Positions 34,100 to 42,980 of a stretch of DNA of 64,000 nucleotides are shown piece after piece. The position numbers and the translations under genes are program-made. The stretch comes from RGIG7213 sp045545665 (GTDB taxonomy: Bacteria > Bacillota > Clostridia > Oscillospirales > CAG-272). Every line of letters starts with the position of its first letter. The first letter of the stretch is position 1. The DNA is taken from assembly GCA_045545665.1 (NCBI GenBank), contig JAZQBL010000046.1, positions 65,740 through 129,739 of the forward strand. Reading direction: 5' to 3'. The notes beneath the pieces were generated by a model. It was not told the origin of the DNA and made no database searches. It worked only from the letters and a program-made list of their open reading frames with translations.

Positions 34100-35014
34100 T
34101 CAAAGTTTTTCGAGGTCGTACGGAGTGTTCTGGTACACGAAATAGTTAAGCCAGTTCGAAAAGAGCAAATGTGCGTGCGAACGCCATTTGTTGGGCGGAC
34201 GCTTCGTCGGGTCATCGTTTGGGAAATAGTTATACGGAACGTCGATGTCAAGCCCCTTATTTTTGTCTCTGAAATATTCAAGGGAGAGTGTATCGTAATC
34301 GTATTCACAGTGTCCCGTTATAAAGAAACGGCTGTTTGCATCGTCCGATATGAGGTACGGACCGACAAGATCCGAGGAAGCAAGCACCTTGAGATTGAAT
34401 GCCGCTTCAAGCTCGTGCTCGTTTATCGCGGAATGGCGCGAATGAGGCGCGTAAAAGCATTCATCAAAACCCCGCACTATGGGATGTGACGGTGCGTGTA
34501 CCTTGTGCTCAAATATTCCGAAGGCTTTTTTGTCAAGCATATGCTTGCTTATTCCGTAGTGATAGTAAAGCGCCGCCTGTGCCGCCCAGCAGATAAATAC
34601 CGTGGAACAGACGTTTTTCTTTGCCCACTTGAATATTTCGCACAGCGCATCCCAATATTTGACTTCCTTGAAATCAAGGTTTTCAACGGGTGCGCCCGTG
34701 ACGATAAGACCGTCGAATTTTTTGTGCTTTATTTCATCGAAATCGGCATAGAAAAGCCCCATATGCTCTTCCGAATAATTTTTCGACACGTGTCTGTCAA
34801 CTCTGACAAGTGTCAGCTCTATCTGCAAGGACGTATTTGAAAGCAAGCGGACGAGCTGTGTTTCCGTCACTTCCTTCGTCGGCATAAGATTGAGTACGGC
34901 TATCTGCAAAGGACGGATATCCTGCGTCTCCGCACGTAACTTATTCATAACGAATATATTTTCACTTCTTAATATTTCAGCCGCGGGAAGCCCGTCGGGT
35001 ATCTTAATAGGCAT
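34100..35014 (-). CDS. metA: Homoserine O-acyltransferase (predicted acetyl type)
   Basis: The 304-residue protein matches MetA: LRAETQDIRPLQIAVLNLMPTKEVTETQLVRLL, the nucleophile Cys in VFICWAAQAALYYHYGI, His in GHCEYDYDTLSLEYFRD. The residue after TGAPV is Glu (TGAPVENLDF). In characterised enzymes Glu at this place selects acetyl-CoA and Gly selects succinyl-CoA, so this is predicted to be homoserine O-acetyltransferase. It starts the methionine branch. A lone gene; no SAM riboswitch is visible in the 85 bases upstream, only TTGAAA-17-TAAACT. Confidence 0.93.
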   Translation of the reverse strand: MPIKIPDGLPAAEILRSENIFVMNKLRAETQDIRPLQIAVLNLMPTKEVTETQLVRLLSNTSLQIELTLVRVDRHVSKNYSEEHMGLFYADFDEIKHKKFDGLIVTGAPVENLDFKEVKYWDALCEIFKWAKKNVCSTVFICWAAQAALYYHYGISKHMLDKKAFGIFEHKVHAPSHPIVRGFDECFYAPHSRHSAINEHELEAAFNLKVLASSDLVGPYLISDDANSRFFITGHCEYDYDTLSLEYFRDKNKGLDIDVPYNYFPNDDPTKRPPNKWRSHAHLLFSNWLNYFVYQNTPYDLEKL

Positions 35015-35099
35015 ATTTCATCTCCGAAAAAAATATTAATACAGTTTACCATATTACAAGCTTTTTTTCAAGACTTGAATGTAAATTTTAATTAAAGCC

Positions 35100-35420
35100 T
35101 TATGCCATACTTTCTCTCAGTCTGTCATATTTGCAGTTGCGGAAATATAAGCACACGTCGAAGCAGATCTCGGCAAAATTCAGAATGTAGAAGAAAAAGC
35201 TGAGGAAGAATATAGCGCCGCTGCATCCCAAAACGGTAAGCTGGATCACCTTACGGAATATACCTATGGCGTATCCGATGAGCAAAAACACTTCAAAAAA
35301 CAAGCTTTTTCCCTTTGCCGTCTTCGATACGAGCGATTTGCGTATGGAAATAGGCCAGGAAAGTCCGAAGCAAAGTATCGTAAAAGCTTCCATAAGTTCA
35401 GTGATAAAAGAAATCTCCAT
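35100..35420 (-). CDS. Small membrane protein, PQ-loop/SemiSWEET-like
   Basis: The 106-residue protein has three membrane segments with short polar joins: ELMEAFTILCFGLSWPISIRK, LFFEVFLLIGYAIGIFRKVI and FFLSFFFYILNFAEICFDVCLYF. The GLSWPISIRKSLVSKTAKGKS stretch recalls the PQ-loop pattern of SemiSWEET-type half transporters, but the match is by eye. It is divergent from the LysR gene with 111 bases between, so that regulator probably controls it. Confidence 0.65.
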   Translation of the reverse strand: MEISFITELMEAFTILCFGLSWPISIRKSLVSKTAKGKSLFFEVFLLIGYAIGIFRKVIQLTVLGCSGAIFFLSFFFYILNFAEICFDVCLYFRNCKYDRLRESMA

Positions 35421-35531
35421 TTTTTAACCTCTGTCTTGACAAATTATTTTGAAGGTATTATAATACAAATGTACGTATATGTAAAATGTATATCTGTTAT
35501 ATCGAATATATCATTTTAGTATGGAGGAGCT

Positions 35532-36416
35532 ATGAATATCAGCTACGATCATTACAGAATATTTTATAACGTGGCAAAGTATAAAAGCTTCACACGAGCC
35601 GCCGAGGTCATGTATGCCAATCAGCCGAACCTGACAAGAGCTGTAAAAACTTTGGAAAAACAGCTCGGATGTACGCTGTTTGAGCGTACGAACAAGGGCG
35701 TACAGCTTACGTCCGACGGGAAGGAGCTTTACGAGCATATTTCAATTGCCTTTGAGCATATCGAAGCAGGTGAGCTTGCCGTGTCGGAAAAGCACAGTAT
35801 GCAGAGGGGTGTGGTGTCCGTCGGAGCGACGGAGATAGCTTTGCGCTGTTTTCTTCTTCCCGTTTTGAGCCGTTATCACAAAATGTACCCGGGGATAAGA
35901 ATAAAAATACTGAACGTATCGACTCCGCAGGCGCTTAAAATGATAAACAGCAGTCTTGTCGATATTGCCATAGTCACAACGCCTGCCGATATAACCTCAA
36001 AGCTTTCGGTCGTGGATCTGTCATCCTTCAGAGAGGTGCCTGTGTGCAGTGATGAGCTTGAAGTCAAAAACGGAGCAGATATCCGCGATCTGCAAAACTA
36101 CCCGATAATATCACTCGGAGAAGGCACATCGACGTTTGATTTTTACAGCGATGAATTTATAAAACGCGGCTGTGTTTTTTCTCCCGATATCGAAGCGGCA
36201 ACGGCGGACCAGATAATGCCGCTTGTGAAGCACGGCCTCGGAATAGGCTTTGTGCCGGAGGATTTTCTTGCCCTTGAGAGCGGTATAAGAAAAATAGAGC
36301 TTAAAGAAGAGCTTCCCAAAAGGGAAATAATCCTTGTAAGGAAGAAAGAGCACTCTCTTCCGCTTCCCGCAGAAAAGCTTGTCGGTATGTTTTTTGACAA
36401 AAATAATGAAATATAG
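35532..36416 (+). CDS. LysR-family transcriptional regulator
   Basis: The 294-residue protein has the LysR winged helix (YDHYRIFYNVAKYKSFTRAAEVMYANQPNLTRAVKTLEKQLGCTLFERTNKGVQLT) and an effector-binding domain with VSVGATEIALRCFLLPVLSRYHKMYPGIRIKIL. Start follows GGAGGAGCT wording TATGGAGGAGCTATG. Effector unknown. By the usual LysR logic it acts on the divergent small membrane gene. The activase operon begins 165 bases downstream with its own promoter. Confidence 0.92.
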   Translation: MNISYDHYRIFYNVAKYKSFTRAAEVMYANQPNLTRAVKTLEKQLGCTLFERTNKGVQLTSDGKELYEHISIAFEHIEAGELAVSEKHSMQRGVVSVGATEIALRCFLLPVLSRYHKMYPGIRIKILNVSTPQALKMINSSLVDIAIVTTPADITSKLSVVDLSSFREVPVCSDELEVKNGADIRDLQNYPIISLGEGTSTFDFYSDEFIKRGCVFSPDIEAATADQIMPLVKHGLGIGFVPEDFLALESGIRKIELKEELPKREIILVRKKEHSLPLPAEKLVGMFFDKNNEI

Positions 36417-36518
36417 AAGACATCAAAGGTGAAAGACGTTTTGCGTGCTTTTGCCTTTTTTTGTACAAAGAAAAAAAGTTAGAAATAAAACAGTTTGCAA
36501 AATATTACATTTTGTATG

Positions 36519-36547
36519 TTGAAAAAAGAAGATAAAAGTTATATAAT
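36519..36547 (+). promoter_or_regulatory. Promoter of the activase operon
   Basis: TTGAAA (36519-36524), 17 bases, TATAAT (36542-36547). Confidence 0.78.
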
Positions 36548-36580
36548 GTATAATTACAGATAAAAGAAGGAGGCTTCGGG

Positions 36581-39529
36581 ATGAAGATTTATAACGTCGG
36601 ACTCGATATAGGTTCTACCACGGCAAAGCTCGTAGTAAGCTGTGAGGGAAACACTGTATTCAGTGAGTACGCACGCCACATGGCGAAAACGAGAGAAAAA
36701 TCACTGGAGCTTTTAAAAAAGGCTCGTCCGCTGATGACGGACGGTACTGTCAAAATAATGATATCGGGCTCAGCGGGGCTCGGTCTTTCAAATGCCGCAA
36801 ATATCCCGTACATACAGGAAGTTTTTGCCACCGGTGAGCTTGTGAAAAATATGAGCCCCGATACGGACATAGTCGTTGAACTCGGCGGCGAGGATGCCAA
36901 AATAATATATTTCAAGGGCGCTCTTGATGAAAGAATGAACGGAAGCTGTGCAGGCGGAACGGGTGCTTTTATCGACCAGATGGCAAGCCTTATGGACGTC
37001 ACACCCGACGAGCTTGATGAATTGAGCCTTCGCTCTGAGCAGATATATCCGATAGCTTCACGCTGCGGAGTTTTTGCGAAAACGGATATACAGCCGCTTA
37101 TAAATCAGGGCGCAAGAAAAGAAGATATTGCCGCGAGCATATACCAAGCGGTCGTAAACCAGACGATAGCGGGACTTGCGCGAGGCAGAAAAATAGAGGG
37201 AAAGGTAATGTTTTTGGGCGGTCCTCTTTACTATAACAAGGGACTGAGAAAAAGATTTACCGAAACGCTCAAGCTGACGGAAGAAACAGCACTTTTTCCC
37301 GATTACGGAAGGTTTTCCGTTGCCATGGGCGCGGCGTTCTGCTCGGACAAAAATAAAAATTCATATACGGCAGACGAGCTTATAGACAAAATAGAAAACG
37401 CAGTCGGCATATCTGAAAAAAGCGATACTCTCGAACCGCTTTTCGAAAACCGACAGCAGTACGATGAGTTTTTGGCGCGCCACAGCAAGGCGGACGTTAA
37501 AAATACGGATATCGAAACGTATAAAGGCGACGCTTTCCTCGGTATTGACTGCGGCTCGACAACGACAAAGCTTGCACTTATCGACAGCGACGGCGGACTT
37601 TTGTATACGTATTACGCATCAAACAAGGGCAACCCCGTTTCCGTTGTCAAAGAACAGCTTGAAATAATAAGAAAGAAATGTAAAAACATAAATATTGCCG
37701 CTTGTACCTCGACAGGATACGGTGAGGAGCTTGTAAAAAATGCCTTCCGTCTTGATTTCGGACTTGTAGAAACCGCCGCGCATCTCAAGGCGGCAAAGCA
37801 TTTCGACCCCGACGTGGAATTTCTCATAGATATCGGCGGACAGGATATAAAATGCTTCAAAATAAAAGACGGTGTCATCGACAACATTATGCTCAATGAA
37901 GCATGCTCGTCGGGGTGCGGATCGTTCCTTGAGACGTTTGCACATACGATGAATATGTCAGTCGAAGAGTTTTCGAAGATCGGTCTTTTCTCAAAAGCAC
38001 CCGTGAACCTCGGCTCGCGCTGTACTGTCTTTATGAATTCCTCCGTCAAGGAAGCGCAGAAAAACGGAGCATCCGTTGAAGATATCTCCGCAGGACTTTC
38101 CTGCAGTGTCGTAAACAACGCACTTTATAAAGTAATAAGAATAAATAATCCGGACGATCTCGGACGGCGGATAGTCGTTCAGGGCGGTACGTTCAATAAC
38201 GATGCCGTTTTACGCAGCTTTGAAATGCAGACCAAGCGCCTTGTAACACGTCCGTCGATAGCAGGTATAATGGGCGCATACGGCGCCGCGCTTTACGCAA
38301 AAGAAAAACGAAACGCCCACACCTCGTCGCTTCTTACGGAATCAGAGCTTAATGAGTTCGTCCACACGGCAAAAACTGCACGCTGTGCAGGATGCGAAAA
38401 CCGCTGTACGGTAACTGTAAACACGTTCTCCGGCGGAAGAAGATTCGTTTCGGGCAACAGATGCGAAAAGATATTCGGTGTAGGTGCATCGAAAGAGCAA
38501 AACGATCTTCCCGATATATATAAAGAAAAACAAAAGCTCCTTTATTCACTTGAAAAGGAGAGCCGCGGAGACGTTAAGGTCGGGATCCCGATGGCACTGA
38601 ATCTCTACGAAACGGCACCGCTTTGGCACGCTTTCTTCACGCATCTGGGCTGTAACGTGTTTTTCGGCGGAGGCGCTGACGTGCATTCGTATATGATAGG
38701 ACAGCAGAGCATACCGTCCGATACCGCTTGCTATCCTGCAAAGCTTGTCCACGGTCAGATGATAAAGCTGATAGAGCAAAAGCCCGACTTCATCTTCTAC
38801 CCGTGTATGACTTGGAACTTTGACGAAAAGAAAGCCGATAACTGCTACAACTGCCCCCTCGTTGCATACTATCCCGAGGTCGTACACGGCAACATGGACG
38901 AGATCGGAAACATTCCGTTTTTGTATCCGTACCTCGATATAAACAATAAAAAACAGCTTGTAAACACGCTTTTTGACACCTTGAAGCCTCACGTAAACGT
39001 AAAGAAAAAGGATATTTCAGAGGGGCTCGACAAAGGCTTTGAGGCTATTGGAAAATACAGAGAAAAGATAAATTCTTTCGGAAAAAATGCCGTAAGATAC
39101 GCTCGGGAAAACAAGCTTCCGATCATGGTGCTTGCAGGCAGACCGTATCATACGGACCCCTTGATAAACCACGGAATAAACGAGCTTGCAACACGTCTCG
39201 GCTTCGTCGTTATAAGCGAGGACGCCGCAGCATCAATGGCAGATATGCCGAACGTTTCGGTGCTTAATCAGTGGACGTACCATTCAAGAATGTACGCAGC
39301 GGCAAATTTCGTAAACAGAACGCCGTCAGCACAGCTCGTACAGCTCGTGTCCTTCGGCTGCGGACTCGATGCCATAACGACCGATGAGATACGTGACATT
39401 CTTTCAGTGGGCGGAAAGCTTTATACACAGCTGAAGATAGATGAAATAACAAACCTCGGCGCAGTCACGATAAGACTCCGCAGTCTTATCGCCGCACTTG
39501 AAGAACAAAGAGAGAAACGAAATGGATAG
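36581..39529 (+). CDS. Tandem acyl-CoA dehydratase activase with DUF2229
   Basis: The 982-residue protein has two ASKHA activase modules of the BcrAD/BadFG/HgdC type. Module 1 starts VGLDIGSTTAKLVVS and has NGSCAGGTGAFIDQMA and ASRCGVFAKTDIQPL; module 2 starts FLGIDCGSTTTKLALID and has EACSSGCGSFLETF and GSRCTVFMNSS. The Cys residues in these motifs would bind the shared 4Fe-4S cluster. After a CAGCENRC motif near residue 600 a DUF2229 region begins (VKVGIPMALNLYETAPLWHAFF). Known activases use ATP to drive one electron into 2-hydroxyacyl-CoA dehydratases. In many Clostridia this region is fused to the next protein; here the genes overlap by eight bases. Confidence 0.9.
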   Translation: MKIYNVGLDIGSTTAKLVVSCEGNTVFSEYARHMAKTREKSLELLKKARPLMTDGTVKIMISGSAGLGLSNAANIPYIQEVFATGELVKNMSPDTDIVVELGGEDAKIIYFKGALDERMNGSCAGGTGAFIDQMASLMDVTPDELDELSLRSEQIYPIASRCGVFAKTDIQPLINQGARKEDIAASIYQAVVNQTIAGLARGRKIEGKVMFLGGPLYYNKGLRKRFTETLKLTEETALFPDYGRFSVAMGAAFCSDKNKNSYTADELIDKIENAVGISEKSDTLEPLFENRQQYDEFLARHSKADVKNTDIETYKGDAFLGIDCGSTTTKLALIDSDGGLLYTYYASNKGNPVSVVKEQLEIIRKKCKNINIAACTSTGYGEELVKNAFRLDFGLVETAAHLKAAKHFDPDVEFLIDIGGQDIKCFKIKDGVIDNIMLNEACSSGCGSFLETFAHTMNMSVEEFSKIGLFSKAPVNLGSRCTVFMNSSVKEAQKNGASVEDISAGLSCSVVNNALYKVIRINNPDDLGRRIVVQGGTFNNDAVLRSFEMQTKRLVTRPSIAGIMGAYGAALYAKEKRNAHTSSLLTESELNEFVHTAKTARCAGCENRCTVTVNTFSGGRRFVSGNRCEKIFGVGASKEQNDLPDIYKEKQKLLYSLEKESRGDVKVGIPMALNLYETAPLWHAFFTHLGCNVFFGGGADVHSYMIGQQSIPSDTACYPAKLVHGQMIKLIEQKPDFIFYPCMTWNFDEKKADNCYNCPLVAYYPEVVHGNMDEIGNIPFLYPYLDINNKKQLVNTLFDTLKPHVNVKKKDISEGLDKGFEAIGKYREKINSFGKNAVRYARENKLPIMVLAGRPYHTDPLINHGINELATRLGFVVISEDAAASMADMPNVSVLNQWTYHSRMYAAANFVNRTPSAQLVQLVSFGCGLDAITTDEIRDILSVGGKLYTQLKIDEITNLGAVTIRLRSLIAALEEQREKRNG

Positions 39530-40760
39530 AGTACTTTTTACACAGGAAATGCGTAAGGATTATACCATCCTTATGCCGAATATGCTTCCCGTTCACTTCA
39601 AGATATTGGAACGGTTGTTCAAGCACTACGGCTACAATACAGTCCTGCTTGAAAATACGGGCGAAAAGGTCATATCTGCAGGACTTAAATACGTTCACAA
39701 CGATGCCTGCTACCCCGTTCAGCTCATTGTCGGTCAGTTTCTCGATGCGCTTGCAAGCGGAAAGTACGACCTTTACAAGGTCGCACTTTTGATAACGCAG
39801 ACGGGCGGCGGATGCCGTGCGTCAAACTATATCGCCGTTTTGCGTAAGGCACTCAAGGATGCAGGGCTTGCGCATATTCCCGTCATATCGCTCAACTTCT
39901 CGGGTCTTGAAAAGAATCCCGGCTTCAAAATAACGCTTCCTATGGCGATCCGTGCCGCTTACGCCTGCCTTTACGGCGACCTCATTATGTCGCTGAAAAA
40001 TCAGTGTCTGCCGTACGAAACGAATAAAGGCACAACGGAGGAAACGGTTGCAAAATGGACGGATATCCTCTGCGGCGAGCTTGTGAAAAAGCACCTCAAC
40101 AGAAAGAAACTCAAAAAAATGTACGGCGAGATCGCACGTGATTTTGAGAAAATAGAAAAGGTTAAAAAGACGATACCGAAGGTCGGCATCGTCGGCGAGA
40201 TATTCGTTAAATTCTCACCGCTCGGCAACAACGATATCGAAAAATTCCTCCTTTCGGAAAACAGCGAACCCGTTATGCCGGGGCTTATAAACTTCCTGCT
40301 TTACTGTATGTATAATTACGTTGAGGATAACAGACTGTACGGCAAGGGCGCAAAAGCGGCTTTTGCGTGTAAATACGCCATAAAATTCATAAACCGCATA
40401 ACCGAAAATATCGCAAAGGAAGTCAGGGAAAATTCTTCCTTTACACCTCCGTCACCGCTTTACGATATACATCATCTTACGGATAAATATATCGGCACGG
40501 GCGTTAAAATGGGCGAAGGCTGGCTTCTCGTTGCCGAAATATCGGAGCTTATCGAAACGGGCGTCAAAAATATCGTATGTGTTCAGCCGTTCGGATGTCT
40601 TCCCAACCATATCGTCGCAAAGGGCGTTATGAAAAGGATGATGGAAAATAATCCCGGGGCAAACATCGTGGCAATAGACTATGACCCCGGAATGACAAAG
40701 GTAAACCAGGAAAACCGTCTGCGTCTTATGCTTTCGTGTGCGGAGGAAAATCTGATATGA
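39522..40760 (+). CDS. 2-hydroxyacyl-CoA dehydratase-like protein
   Basis: The start ATG at 39522 overlaps the activase stop; a TTG 24 bases upstream is less likely. The 412-residue protein resembles the HgdB/HgdC-associated C-terminal part of long clostridial activase-dehydratase proteins: DACYPVQLIVGQFLDAL, TQTGGGCRASNYIAVLRKAL, KVGIVGEIFVKFSPLGN and VQPFGCLPNHIVAKGVMK. Conserved Cys in NDACYP, GGGCRAS and FGCLPNH could be cluster ligands. Substrate unknown; the stand-alone family is not tied to a fermentation locus here. Confidence 0.85.
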   Translation: MDRVLFTQEMRKDYTILMPNMLPVHFKILERLFKHYGYNTVLLENTGEKVISAGLKYVHNDACYPVQLIVGQFLDALASGKYDLYKVALLITQTGGGCRASNYIAVLRKALKDAGLAHIPVISLNFSGLEKNPGFKITLPMAIRAAYACLYGDLIMSLKNQCLPYETNKGTTEETVAKWTDILCGELVKKHLNRKKLKKMYGEIARDFEKIEKVKKTIPKVGIVGEIFVKFSPLGNNDIEKFLLSENSEPVMPGLINFLLYCMYNYVEDNRLYGKGAKAAFACKYAIKFINRITENIAKEVRENSSFTPPSPLYDIHHLTDKYIGTGVKMGEGWLLVAEISELIETGVKNIVCVQPFGCLPNHIVAKGVMKRMMENNPGANIVAIDYDPGMTKVNQENRLRLMLSCAEENLI

Positions 40761-41251
40761 CATTTGTTCCCGATTTTATGTTTTCAAGCGTATACGATAT
40801 CACACCGGAGTTTTTTAAAGAAAACGGGATCACCTCGATAGTTTCCGATATCGACAACACTCTTGTTACCTACGATGACGAAAAGCCGACAAAACAGCTT
40901 TTGAAGTGGCTCGAAGGATTGAAAGAATGCGGTATTTCCGTTTCGTTCGTTTCGAACAATTCTCACGAAAGAGTTAGGATATTCAACGAAGAGCTCGGCT
41001 TTTTTGCCGTCGGCAAAAGCGGAAAGCCGTTCAAAAAGAACGTGCTGCGCGCTCTTGAAAAGATGAATGCGGAAAAGAAAAACGCCTGCATCATAGGCGA
41101 CCAGGTATTCACGGACGTTCTGGCAGGACGAAACGCAGGCATTCGTGCCGTTTTGGTTCCTCCGATAAAGGACAAGACCGACGTATTTACCAAATTCAAG
41201 CGGGTTCTTGAAAAACCGATCTTAAAAGCGTATAAAAAGCGTCATATGTGA
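40757..41251 (+). CDS. YqeG-family HAD phosphatase
   Basis: The ATG at 40757 overlaps the preceding stop as ATGA. The 164-residue protein has HAD motifs I (IVSDIDNTLVTYDD), II (SFVSNNSHERV), Lys in GKPFKKNVLRAL and III (CIIGDQVFTDVLAGRNAG), as in the IIIA subfamily including YqeG. Usual neighbours of yqeG (yqeH, aroE) are missing; it is instead translationally coupled to the dehydratase gene. Substrate unknown. Confidence 0.92.
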   Translation: MTFVPDFMFSSVYDITPEFFKENGITSIVSDIDNTLVTYDDEKPTKQLLKWLEGLKECGISVSFVSNNSHERVRIFNEELGFFAVGKSGKPFKKNVLRALEKMNAEKKNACIIGDQVFTDVLAGRNAGIRAVLVPPIKDKTDVFTKFKRVLEKPILKAYKKRHM

Positions 41252-41303
41252 CATAATTTTACAAACAATTAATACAAATATAAAATCCGTTACACAGGAA
41301 GTA

Positions 41304-41333
41304 TTGACTAATTCGTGTGTTTTGGTATATAAT
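41304..41333 (+). promoter_or_regulatory. Promoter of the Cys-cluster microprotein
   Basis: TTGACT (41304-41309), 18 bases, TATAAT (41328-41333). Confidence 0.7.
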
Positions 41334-41389
41334 ATAGACGGTCGGAAAAAATAAAAAAATAATATAAATTTTGAAAAGGAGATATTACT

Positions 41390-41614
41390 ATGTCTAAAGA
41401 AACATCCACCGCTTTGAAAGTTGTCGTTTTGCTTTTTGCTGTTATCGGTGTAGCTGTTGCGGCTCTTCTCATCGTTAAGAAGCTTCGCTCAAATAAAGCG
41501 GCAAAAGAAGATTCGTTGTTCGACGAGCTTGACGAGCTTGACATCGACGATGATGATATCTGCTCATGCTGCTGCTGCGACGATGAAGAATGCATCGACG
41601 AGACTGCTGAATAA
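41390..41614 (+). CDS. Membrane-anchored acidic Cys-cluster microprotein
   Basis: The 74-residue protein has one N-terminal membrane helix (LKVVVLLFAVIGVAVAALLIV) followed by KKLRSNK and an acidic tail (DELDELDIDDDD) ending in ICSCCCCDDEECIDE. Six Cys within ten residues, flanked by Asp and Glu, suggest metal binding on the cytoplasmic side (Lys/Arg follow the helix). GAAAAGGAG precedes the start. Own promoter and terminator. No family recognised. Confidence 0.8.
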   Translation: MSKETSTALKVVVLLFAVIGVAVAALLIVKKLRSNKAAKEDSLFDELDELDIDDDDICSCCCCDDEECIDETAE

Positions 41615-41638
41615 TTTGTAATTCGGCTTATGCTTGAC

Positions 41639-41664
41639 AATACGGGCAGAATACTGCCCGTATT
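41639..41664 (+). terminator. Terminator of the microprotein gene
   Basis: AATACGGGCAG pairs perfectly with CTGCCCGTATT around AATA, then TTTTC. Confidence 0.88.
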
Positions 41665-41668
41665 TTTC

Positions 41669-41697
41669 TTGACTAAATAAAAAAAATGTGATATAAT
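41669..41697 (+). promoter_or_regulatory. Promoter of the phosphatase lipoprotein
   Basis: TTGACT (41669-41674), 17 bases, TATAAT (41692-41697), immediately after the preceding terminator. Confidence 0.8.
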
Positions 41698-41724
41698 CTG
41701 TAAAAAAGCGAAAGGAAACGATTT

Positions 41725-42873
41725 ATGAAGCATTATGCAAAAACAGCCATTGTTTTGGCGCTTCTTGCGACGATGGCTCTTTCCTCTTGCACGGAAAGTA
41801 AAACAAATGATACATCAGAAGGAAGTGATACCGTGTACGTAACGGATGCTCAGACAGAGCCTGTTGTAAGCGACATAACCCTCACGGCCCCCGCTGACGG
41901 ACAGAAGGATGTAACTTTCGTAAGCGACGATATCGTGAAGCATATGAACACACGTGTCGCAAACGTTAAAACGGGCACGGGTATGAATTATTCCGATAAA
42001 GACACCGAAGCGTGCACGCCTATAGCGCTTACGTTTGCCTGGGAAGATGCAAAAGCAAAGGCAGGCAAGGAATACACACTTACAATATCCGAAAACGAAG
42101 ATCTTTCGAACGCCTGGGTATATAAAACGCAGTCCACTATGTATGACGTTTGCAACTTTAAGGTAGGCACAAAATACTATTGGACGGTTTCATCCGACGA
42201 TACGGTCTCCGCTGTTTCAACCTTTGAAACGAAGGCAGGCTTGCCGAGATTTATAAGAGCTGACAATATATCAAACTTCCGTGATATCGGCGGATACAAA
42301 ACAGTCGACGGTAAAACGATAAAGCAGGGTCTTGCATACCGTTCCGCACAGCTTGATGACGCTGACGCTTCGGGCAAAGACGTCGTGTTGAATCAGCTCG
42401 GTATAAAGACGGACCTCGACCTCAGAGGAAAATCGGGCGCGCCTATTGCAGGACTCAGATACATACCCGTAAAAATGGGTTGGTATCAGCACATTTTCTC
42501 AGACGAATACAGAACGGAAACGAGAAATAACATCCGCGTGTTCGCAGATGAAGATAACTACCCCGTGCTTTTCCATTGCTCTCTCGGCCGTGACAGAACG
42601 GGAACGACAGCGTTCTTGCTTCTCGGACTTTGCGGAGTTGAAGAAGAGGTTCTCGTAAAGGAATACTTCCTTTCACTTTATTCAAGACAGGGTAATTTCG
42701 ATAACGCACCCATAAGCGCTCTTGCGGCGAATATCGACGCACTTCTCAACGGACTCGACGACTTCGGCGGAGAGGACGCAACTCTTCAGAATAAGATTGA
42801 AGCATACCTGCTCGATATCGGTGTCACACAGGAAGATATTGACAGCATAAAGAGAATACTCATTGAAGAATGA
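41725..42873 (+). CDS. Lipoprotein with tyrosine-phosphatase domain
   Basis: The 382-residue protein has a lipoprotein signal (MKHYAKTAIVLALLATMALSSC), a Thr/Ser/Asp-rich linker, a beta-rich domain (residues about 45-170, LTAPADGQKDVTF and KYYWTVSSDD resemble Ig/Fn3-like folds) and a C-terminal Y_phosphatase3-type domain. The latter begins NFRDIGGYKTVDGKTIKQGLAYRSAQL and carries the P-loop HCSLGRDRTG with catalytic Cys and Arg. It should act outside the cell, on protein phosphotyrosine or phospholipid-like substrates; relatives include secreted IphP-type enzymes. Confidence 0.92.
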   Translation: MKHYAKTAIVLALLATMALSSCTESKTNDTSEGSDTVYVTDAQTEPVVSDITLTAPADGQKDVTFVSDDIVKHMNTRVANVKTGTGMNYSDKDTEACTPIALTFAWEDAKAKAGKEYTLTISENEDLSNAWVYKTQSTMYDVCNFKVGTKYYWTVSSDDTVSAVSTFETKAGLPRFIRADNISNFRDIGGYKTVDGKTIKQGLAYRSAQLDDADASGKDVVLNQLGIKTDLDLRGKSGAPIAGLRYIPVKMGWYQHIFSDEYRTETRNNIRVFADEDNYPVLFHCSLGRDRTGTTAFLLLGLCGVEEEVLVKEYFLSLYSRQGNFDNAPISALAANIDALLNGLDDFGGEDATLQNKIEAYLLDIGVTQEDIDSIKRILIEE

Positions 42874-42888
42874 CGCAGTAATAACGAA

Positions 42889-42914
42889 CCCGGCAGACTG
42901 ATTGATCTGCCGGG
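42889..42914 (+). terminator. Terminator of the phosphatase gene
   Basis: CCCGGCAG pairs with CTGCCGGG, followed by GTTTTTATTT. Confidence 0.85.
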
Positions 42915-42980
42915 GTTTTTATTTATGTACGGAGTGAATCGTTTGTACTCTGACAAGGATACAACGTATTTTCAGCGTTT

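Noticed and set aside
35015..35099. SAM riboswitch before metA
   Set aside because: The gap is only 85 bases, AT-rich, with no S-box stems or terminator.
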